A stretch of 21,059 nucleotides of DNA, taken from Clostridiales bacterium. Lineage in GTDB: Bacteria > Bacillota > Clostridia > Oscillospirales > CAG-382. The stretch is taken from positions 1 through 21,059 of the forward strand of contig QAKH01000118.1 in the NCBI GenBank assembly GCA_003343885.1, in the 5' to 3' direction. Shown here one piece after another: positions 16,795 through 21,059 of this stretch (position 1 is the first letter of the stretch; every line of letters begins with the position of its first letter). The position numbers were made by a program, and so were the translations under genes. The notes beneath the pieces are model-generated. The model was not told the origin of the DNA and did not search any database. It saw only the letters and a program-made list of their open reading frames with translations.

Positions 16795-17460
16795 TTAGAT
16801 TCTTCTTTTATAACAGTTTTTGTTTGTGCATAATTCGCAGTGATATGGCTTGGGCTTCAGATTCTCTCCTAGGCCAATTATTCCACTTATAGATTTTACG
16901 GGGGACATTAAGCAAGAGGAGTTTAAGGAAACTCCGCATGGGGTATTAGGAAATAACTCAAAGAATAATTTTTGCTCTTTAATATTCCAGCCACAGTATC
17001 CGGGACTATAAGGAAGAGTCTGATTGAAAGGATGTATTCGCTGGATCCGTTCGCCAATTTTTTTTACACACGCTTCTACGATCACACTACCGATTGAATC
17101 AGCGACAAACTCTTTCACGATATCTTCATTCTCTCTTAGTCGATGTATGTAAGCATCATATTCTTTTCCGGCAGTAACGATAAATGAACATATATGGGTG
17201 ACATTTTCGAGATAGGATGCTATAATTTTCCCAACAGAAAAAGTCTTACCCTGCATAATCAATATATTATGAGGCAATAGCTTCATTTCATGGATATCGT
17301 ATATATATCGGATTTGACAGAGTGTTTGAATATCTTTTTTTATTTCGTTTATATAATTAAGGATGCATTGATCTGGTACTTGATCATGGTATCCCATGGA
17401 TATATAAAACTCTTTATCCATTATTGAAAGTTCCCCGAATGTTAAATGGCCATACCGCAT
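16795..17460 (-). CDS. Stand-alone B12-dependent methionine synthase activation-domain-like protein
   Basis: This 221-residue protein resembles the C-terminal reactivation domain of MetH. YSPGYCGW at 151-158 corresponds to the SAM-binding RxSPGY-type motif, and SCLMSPVKSISGI resembles the LTESxAMxPxxSVSG region. In MetH this domain uses SAM and a flavodoxin electron to rescue cob(II)alamin. A free-standing copy between a corrinoid protein and an MtaA-like methyltransferase fits reactivation or methyl loading of that corrinoid protein. The C-terminus adds a cysteine-rich tail, C208-x2-C211-x4-C216, absent from classical MetH and perhaps a metal or Fe-S site. The gene starts 6 nt after the corrinoid gene. 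Alternative: an enzyme using the methylcorrinoid rather than repairing it. Confidence 0.8.
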   Translation of the reverse strand: MRYGHLTFGELSIMDKEFYISMGYHDQVPDQCILNYINEIKKDIQTLCQIRYIYDIHEMKLLPHNILIMQGKTFSVGKIIASYLENVTHICSFIVTAGKEYDAYIHRLRENEDIVKEFVADSIGSVIVEACVKKIGERIQRIHPFNQTLPYSPGYCGWNIKEQKLFFELFPNTPCGVSLNSSCLMSPVKSISGIIGLGENLKPKPYHCELCTNKNCYKRRI

Positions 17461-17466
17461 AACTTT

Positions 17467-18117
17467 CTATTTACCTATCAGTCTTTTTGCGGTTAAAACC
17501 GCTGCGTTAGCATTACCAGTAAAAGCATCAGCCCCAATCTTTTTAGAAAAGGATTCACTTATCGGAGCCCCTCCTACCATAATTTTTACTTTTTTGCGGA
17601 TACCCGCTCTTTCACAAGCGTTTATTACGGTTTCCATTTGCGTCATTGTTGTTGTAAGTAAAGCCGATAAACCTAGAATATCAGCATTATGTTCGATTAC
17701 CGCATTTACGAATTTATCTTCCGGTACATCAACACCTAAATTTATCACCTCAAATCCAGCTCCTTCCATCATAGCGACTACTAGATTCTTACCGATATCA
17801 TGTAGGTCTCCTTTGACGGTACCTATAACGACTTTACCAGTAGAGACTTTCTTTTCAGGATTTAAATAAGGTTTAATTTCTTCTAGAGCTATTTTCATAG
17901 CTTTCGCAGATAGTAACATATTGGGAATAAAAGCTTTTCCTGATTCGAAACGAGCGCCAATTTCTCCCATTGCGGGAATTAATGCGTTATCTATTAATTG
18001 TTGAGGCTCAAAGTTTTCTTCTAAGAGGCTCAAAGTTAAATCTTTGACATCTTTAATTTTTCCGTTTAATACGGTTTGATACAAATTTGATAAACCGTTT
18101 TCTAATAGCTCTTTCAT
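17467..18117 (-). CDS. Corrinoid-binding methyl carrier protein (MtbC/MttC type)
   Basis: The protein has 216 residues. An N-terminal helical cap (B12-binding 2 type, about 1-90, with LIPAMGEIGARFESGKAFIP) precedes the Rossmann-like cobalamin-binding domain. The cobalamin signature D104-L-H106-D107-I-G109 is complete, so H106 would be the lower axial ligand. Further matches are the GLSALLTTT and GGAP stretches. Size and layout match the carriers of methylamine and methanol methyltransferase systems. It would carry methyl between the MttB-family protein and the MtaA-like protein. It is the first gene of the operon, 22-29 nt downstream of a predicted ECF promoter. Gut Bacteroidales generally import corrinoids, so activity should depend on external B12. 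Confidence 0.95.
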   Translation of the reverse strand: MKELLENGLSNLYQTVLNGKIKDVKDLTLSLLEENFEPQQLIDNALIPAMGEIGARFESGKAFIPNMLLSAKAMKIALEEIKPYLNPEKKVSTGKVVIGTVKGDLHDIGKNLVVAMMEGAGFEVINLGVDVPEDKFVNAVIEHNADILGLSALLTTTMTQMETVINACERAGIRKKVKIMVGGAPISESFSKKIGADAFTGNANAAVLTAKRLIGK

Positions 18118-18145
18118 GGGTATCTTGATTTAATCGTTTGATTAT

Positions 18146-18175
18146 ATAACGATCCGGAGAAAGATATCCCTAAAT
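18146..18175 (-). promoter_or_regulatory. Predicted ECF sigma promoter for the demethylation operon (copy 2)
   Basis: The minus strand reads ATTTAGGG (18175-18168), 16 nt, then CGTTAT (18151-18146), matching the fecR copy in both elements and spacing. The shared run extends through ATTTAGGGATAT (12 nt). A start near 18139 leaves a leader of about 22 nt to the ATG at 18117. It sits in the 88-nt spacer between the ECF sigma gene and the corrinoid gene, so the operon can be driven by the sigma factor independently of sigma's own transcript. Confidence 0.67.
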
Positions 18176-18205
18176 AGAATTGGATATTTTTTGATAATAG
18201 GTTTA

Positions 18206-18751
18206 CTAGAAAAAAAGAAAATAAAACAGAGGCAAATAGTCTTTTAACGCAGTGCGTAAAGTTTTGAGTGATTTTGTTATGTGGTATTCAATACTTTTTG
18301 TGGATAATTGGGTAATTTCTGCAATTTCTTTTACACTTTTATTTTCGAAGCGACTCATTTCAAATATATGGCGAGTCTGTTCCGGAAGAGTTTCTAGAGT
18401 TTGATAAACGATTTTTCGAATCTCTTTAGAAAAGATTTCTTCTGGGTTACAAGCTTCTAGTGTAGAGATCCGGATGTTTAACTCTCTATTATTGAGTTCT
18501 ACCATATTTTCGATGGCGGCATCATGAATCGCTTTATGACGCAGATAATCGAGAGCCTTGTTTTTCAAAATCGTGAGTAGCAAAGCTTCTGAAGCATCAT
18601 TATTTCCTGTGGAAATGAGTTTCCAAAACTTTACTAGTGACTCAACCACGATATCTTCTGCTACCATATCGTCGTGTACGTATGATTTTGTGAACAGGAA
18701 TGACCGTCGGTAATTCCTCTCATAGATACTATTGAAATCGTCTCCTTTCAT
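18206..18751 (-). CDS. ECF RNA polymerase sigma-70 factor (Bacteroidetes type)
   Basis: The frame extends to a TTG at 18757, but ATG at 18751 is the better start (181 residues, MKGDDFNSIYERNY). Sigma region 2 covers about 6-75 (YERNYRRSFLFTKSYVHDDMVAEDIVVESLVKFW). Region 4 covers about 115-170, with LPEQTRHIFEMSRFE and the helix-turn-helix KSVKEIAEITQLSTKSIEYHI. This is the family usually paired with FecR and a SusC transducer. Here the FecR gene is 7 kb downstream, after the methyltransferase operon. Its predicted targets are the two ATTTAGGG-N16-CGTTAT promoters. Confidence 0.93.
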   Translation of the reverse strand: MKGDDFNSIYERNYRRSFLFTKSYVHDDMVAEDIVVESLVKFWKLISTGNNDASEALLLTILKNKALDYLRHKAIHDAAIENMVELNNRELNIRISTLEACNPEEIFSKEIRKIVYQTLETLPEQTRHIFEMSRFENKSVKEIAEITQLSTKSIEYHITKSLKTLRTALKDYLPLFYFLFF

Positions 18752-18771
18752 TTTCAACGCAAATTGGACGG

Positions 18772-18779
18772 TAAATGTA
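18772..18779 (-). promoter_or_regulatory. Possible housekeeping -7 element for the ECF sigma gene
   Basis: The minus strand reads TACATTTA, one mismatch from the Bacteroidetes consensus TAnnTTTG, 20 nt before the chosen ATG. A T-rich stretch lies where the -33 element would be. The only spacer around it (18752-18846) is short and divergent from the pseudogene on the other strand, so some promoter is expected here. Confidence 0.35.
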
Positions 18780-18897
18780 GAAATTTTTGGATAGAAAAAC
18801 AGGTTTGGACTAAAAAAGATGTTAAGAACAGATTGAGCGGTGAAAAATGCATATCTTTGTGAAAAGCATTAAATCATTAGGTCTTATGGAAACAGGA

Positions 18898-20241
18898 ATG
18901 CGGAACTTACCTATTGGTATACAGAGTTTTGAGAATTTACGTGAAAACGGGTATCTTTATGTGGATAAGACGGATCTTGTTTATAAGCTCGTGACAACCG
19001 GTAAGCCTTATTTCTTTAGCCGTCCGAGGCGTTTTGGCAAGAGTTTGCTGATCTCTACTTTGGAGGCCTACTTCCAAGGTCGGAAAGATTTGTTTCATGG
19101 CTTGGCTATTGAAGGGATGGAAAAGGAGTGGAAACAATACCCTGTTTTTCATTTGGATCTGAACGCTGAGAAATATGACGCTCCGGAACGCTTGTACGCT
19201 ATTTTGAATAATTATCTATGTAATTGGGAAAAGGCATATGGCCGGGATGAGAGTGAGACGACTTTGTCTTTGCGCTTTTTAGGTGTTATTCGCCGCGCTT
19301 ATGAGCAGACAGGGATGGGTGTTGCTGTTTTATAGATGAGTATGACAAGCCGTTATTACAAGCGTTGACAAATGATGCGTTATTGGATGACTATCGTAAG
19401 ACATTGAAGAGTTTTTATGGGGTATTGAAAACAGCGGATCGGTATCTTAAATTTGTTTTTTTGACGGGTGTTACTAAATTCTCTTAGGTAAGTGTATTCA
19501 GCGACTTGAATCAATTAAATGATATTAGCTTGGATTATGATTACGCTACGCTATGCGGTATTACCCATAAGGAATTACTTCGTTCATTCGTTCCGGAATT
19601 AGAAAAAGTTGCGGAGATTCAAGCGTGTGAGGTAAAAGAAGTCGTGGAGCGGATGATCCGGCAATATGACGGTTATCATTTCCATCCTTCCCGGGAAGGT
19701 GTATTCAATCCCTTCAGTACGTTAAGTTGCTTGCAAAAGAAAGAGTTTGGCAATTACTGGTTTCAAACCGGTACGCCTACCTTCTTGGTGTAATTATTGA
19801 AGGAGAGCGAATACGATCTTCGGACTTTAATCGATGGTGTGGAGGCGGAAGCCTCGTCTTTCTTATATCGGGAAGTTTGTTCGGGAATTGAGATCTGGAG
19901 ATGTGGATGCCTTCCTCACTCGTTTAAAAGCCTTTTTCGCTGATTTCCCTTATGAGTTAAAGGCTAAAACGGAGTGTCATTATCAAGTAGTGTTTTATCT
20001 GGTGTTTAAATTGATGGGACAATTCTGTGATGCGAAGGGACGCGCCGATGCGGTAGTAAAGACGAAAGATTATATTTATGTATTTGAGTTCAAGCTGGAT
20101 GATTCCGTGAAAGATGCCTTGAGGCAGATTGACGAGAAAGGTTATCTGCTGCCTTATGAGGCTGATGGGCGTGAGCTGGTGAAAATAGGTGTTTCCTTTA
20201 GTAAGGAAGATCGGAATCTGGATTGTTGGGAGATTGTTTAG
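18898..20241 (+). pseudogene. Decayed AAA-ATPase-like / PD-(D/E)XK nuclease family gene
   Basis: Read across frames, this is one protein of the AAA-ATPase_like plus PDDEXK_9 family common in Parabacteroides and Porphyromonas. It starts MRNLPIGIQSFENLRENGY (ATG 18898) and contains FSRPRRFGKSLL (Walker-A-like). Lesions: (1) a missing A between 19332 and 19333 breaks VAVL-IDEYDKP, the Walker B region; (2) TAG at 19485-19487 where Gln (CAG) is expected; (3) TAA at 19791-19793 where Glu (GAA) fits; (4) at about 19855 a jump from EAEASSF to LSYIGKFVRELRSGD with a frame change, suggesting loss of roughly 60 codons. The C-terminal nuclease part (AKGRADAVVKTKDYIYVFEFKLD, about 20028-20100) still reads cleanly to the stop at 20241. 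Function of intact members is uncertain. This copy is almost surely non-functional. Confidence 0.9.
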
Positions 20242-20273
20242 ACCTGCGCTAAACCACTAGAATAAAGTTTCCC

Positions 20274-20339
20274 AAGTGAATAACTTATCACTTCCTAACT
20301 CGTAAGCTTGTGGCTTGACAAGCCGTAAGTTATTCACTT
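20274..20339. repeat. Long inverted repeat with 14-bp perfect arms
   Basis: The arms AAGTGAATAACTTA (20274-20287) and TAAGTTATTCACTT (20326-20339) are perfect complements around 38 nt. The loop contains a small hairpin, GGCTT-GAC-AAGCC (20312-20324). TCACTT at 20288-20293 can also pair with the first six bases of the left arm, giving a competing short hairpin. It could be a terminator-like structure, a miniature repeat element or a remnant of one. Confidence 0.6.
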
Positions 20340-20410
20340 AACACTTCGATAATTAACAATAAGTCTTATTTGAAACTGCTTGTTTAATTTGTTGATAAAT
20401 AGCTTTTTAT

Positions 20411-20470
20411 AAACATGTGCATGTTTTACTCCAAACACGTACATGTTTTTGGAAATTCACGTACGTGTTT
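20411..20470. repeat. Three 16-nt palindromic boxes at exact 22-bp spacing
   Basis: The boxes start at 20411, 20433 and 20455: AAACATGTGCATGTTT, AAACACGTACATGTTT and ATTCACGTACGTGTTT. Each is a near or perfect dyad around the centre, and each is separated from the next by 6 nt. A 22-bp period is about two DNA turns, so the boxes face the same side of the helix, as expected for a cooperative operator. They lie 165 nt before the porX-like start codon. A dispersed intergenic repeat family is the main alternative. Confidence 0.6.
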
Positions 20471-20584
20471 TGATGAAAAGTAAAAGTTTTTTGAGCCAGT
20501 CTCTCTGCCATTCCCAAAATGGTGAGATATTGGCTTCTTGATATGTTAAAAATCATCTTATATACGAAACATCTCTATAATCCG

Positions 20585-20614
20585 TTGTTATATGAAGGAT
20601 TATCGATATTTTTG
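20585..20614 (+). promoter_or_regulatory. Bacteroidetes housekeeping promoter for the porX-like gene
   Basis: TTG at 20585-20587 and TATTTTTG at 20607-20614 match the -33 TTTG and -7 TAnnTTTG consensus with a 19-nt spacer. Transcription would begin about 7 nt further on, close to the ATG at 20635. Confidence 0.6.
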
Positions 20615-20634
20615 TAAATAAACTAGGTAAGCTT

Positions 20635-21059
20635 ATGGCAGCGAAGAAAGATAGAGTACTTTGGGCTGATGACGAGATTGATTTGTTGAAACCGCATATC
20701 TTGTTCTTGCAGGACAAAGGGTATGAGGTCGTTCCGGTGGTGAGCGGGCAAGACGCTATTGACTGCTGTAAGGAACAATCGTTTGACATTATTTTTCTCG
20801 ATGAGAATATGCCCGGCTTGACAGGATTGGAGACGCTGTCGCATATCAAGGAGATCGCTCCGAATGTGCCGGTCGTGATGGTGACTAAAAGTGAGGAGGA
20901 AAGTATCATGAATCAGGCGATCGGAAATAAGATCGCGGATTATTTGATCAAACCGGTAAATCCCAACCAATTGCTTCTCTCTATCAAGAAGAATGTCCAT
21001 AAGAACGTGATTATCTCCGAGACGACCACGGTGGGTTATCAGCAGGAATTCGGTCGTAT
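20635..21059 (+). CDS. porX: PorX-like response regulator (3' part beyond window)
   Basis: The frame is open from ATG 20635 to the window edge, giving 141 residues. It is a full receiver domain with acidic pocket D12-D13, phospho-acceptor D56 in FLDENMPG, a VTKSEEE segment and the LIKP lysine. The run from LWADDEIDLLKPH through DYLIKPVNPNQ to YQQEF is highly characteristic of PorX, where the receiver is followed by a PglZ-type phosphatase domain. PorX works with the PorY kinase and an ECF sigma factor to control type IX secretion genes in Porphyromonas; in Bacteroidales without classical T9SS cargo its role is less clear. The C-terminal effector domain is not visible, so the symbol rests on the receiver region alone. 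It is unrelated to the minus-strand locus. Confidence 0.85.
   Translation, partial: MAAKKDRVLWADDEIDLLKPHILFLQDKGYEVVPVVSGQDAIDCCKEQSFDIIFLDENMPGLTGLETLSHIKEIAPNVPVVMVTKSEEESIMNQAIGNKIADYLIKPVNPNQLLLSIKKNVHKNVIISETTTVGYQQEFGR

Larger units (their letters stand above)
20242..20634. other. 393-nt non-coding region between the pseudogene and porX-like gene
   Basis: I see no credible gene here. In order it holds a long inverted repeat (20274-20339), an unremarkable AT-rich stretch (20340-20410), three palindromic boxes (20411-20470), an imperfect 40-nt stem-loop (20495-20534; GCCA/TGGC, TCTC/GAGA and CCATT/AATGG pairs) and a housekeeping-type promoter (20585-20614) for the next gene. Confidence 0.6.

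Noticed and set aside
19506..20241. Treating the fragments at 19506-19793 and 19834-20241 as separate small genes
   Set aside because: They join in order with the upstream part into one AAA-ATPase/PD-(D/E)XK protein once the stop codons and frame changes are bridged.
20411..20470. CRISPR-like array
   Set aside because: The units are 16-nt palindromes with only 6-nt spacers and three copies, too short for CRISPR repeats and spacers, and no cas genes are present.
20553..21000. Minus-strand frames overlapping the porX-like gene
   Set aside because: The plus-strand frame is a textbook receiver domain with conserved Asp and Lys, so the opposite frames are incidental.

Overview
The window looks like chromosome of a gut Bacteroidales, most probably Parabacteroides. 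The evidence is a SusC/SusD outer-membrane pair, an ECF sigma factor with a FecR-type anti-sigma factor, DUF1680/GH127 hydrolases with lipoprotein or Sec signals, a PorX-type response regulator (type IX secretion regulation) and a TAnnTTTG-type promoter. The genus is inferred from protein resemblance, not from a database search.

Layout. From about 18.76 kb down to position 1 every gene lies on the minus strand, so transcription runs right to left. The order is ECF sigma factor; corrinoid-binding protein; stand-alone MetH-activation-like protein; MtaA/UroD-type zinc methyltransferase; PfkB sugar kinase; double-SIS isomerase/deglycase-like protein; MFS importer; MttB-family (trimethylamine-methyltransferase-like, non-pyrrolysine) methyltransferase; FecR anti-sigma; SusC with an STN signalling domain; SusD; exported Gfo/Idh/MocA oxidoreductase; GH127 lipoprotein; and a second DUF1680-type hydrolase cut by the window edge. 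The seven genes from the corrinoid protein to MttB are packed with 1-nt gaps, small overlaps and spacers of at most 14 nt, so they form one operon. It sits between the sigma factor and the anti-sigma factor, which normally are neighbours.

How the genes may work together. This appears to be a polysaccharide-utilisation-type locus fused to a corrinoid-dependent demethylation system. SusC/SusD and the hydrolases would capture and trim a glycoside, MFS would import it, and the PfkB kinase plus SIS protein would phosphorylate and split a sugar-amine (the FrlD/FrlB or FraB logic). MttB, the corrinoid protein and the MtaA-like protein would move a methyl group off the substrate, with the MetH-activation-like protein keeping cobalamin active. 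The substrate cannot be read from sequence; a methylated sugar-amine or glycosylated quaternary amine is a hypothesis. Two copies of one promoter, ATTTAGGG-N16-CGTTAT, precede the corrinoid operon and fecR, so the ECF sigma factor probably switches on both halves.

From 18.85 kb rightwards the strand flips. There is a decayed AAA-ATPase/PD-(D/E)XK gene with at least four lesions, a structured 393-nt intergenic region that includes three palindromes spaced exactly 22 bp apart, and the start of a porX-like gene running off the right edge.
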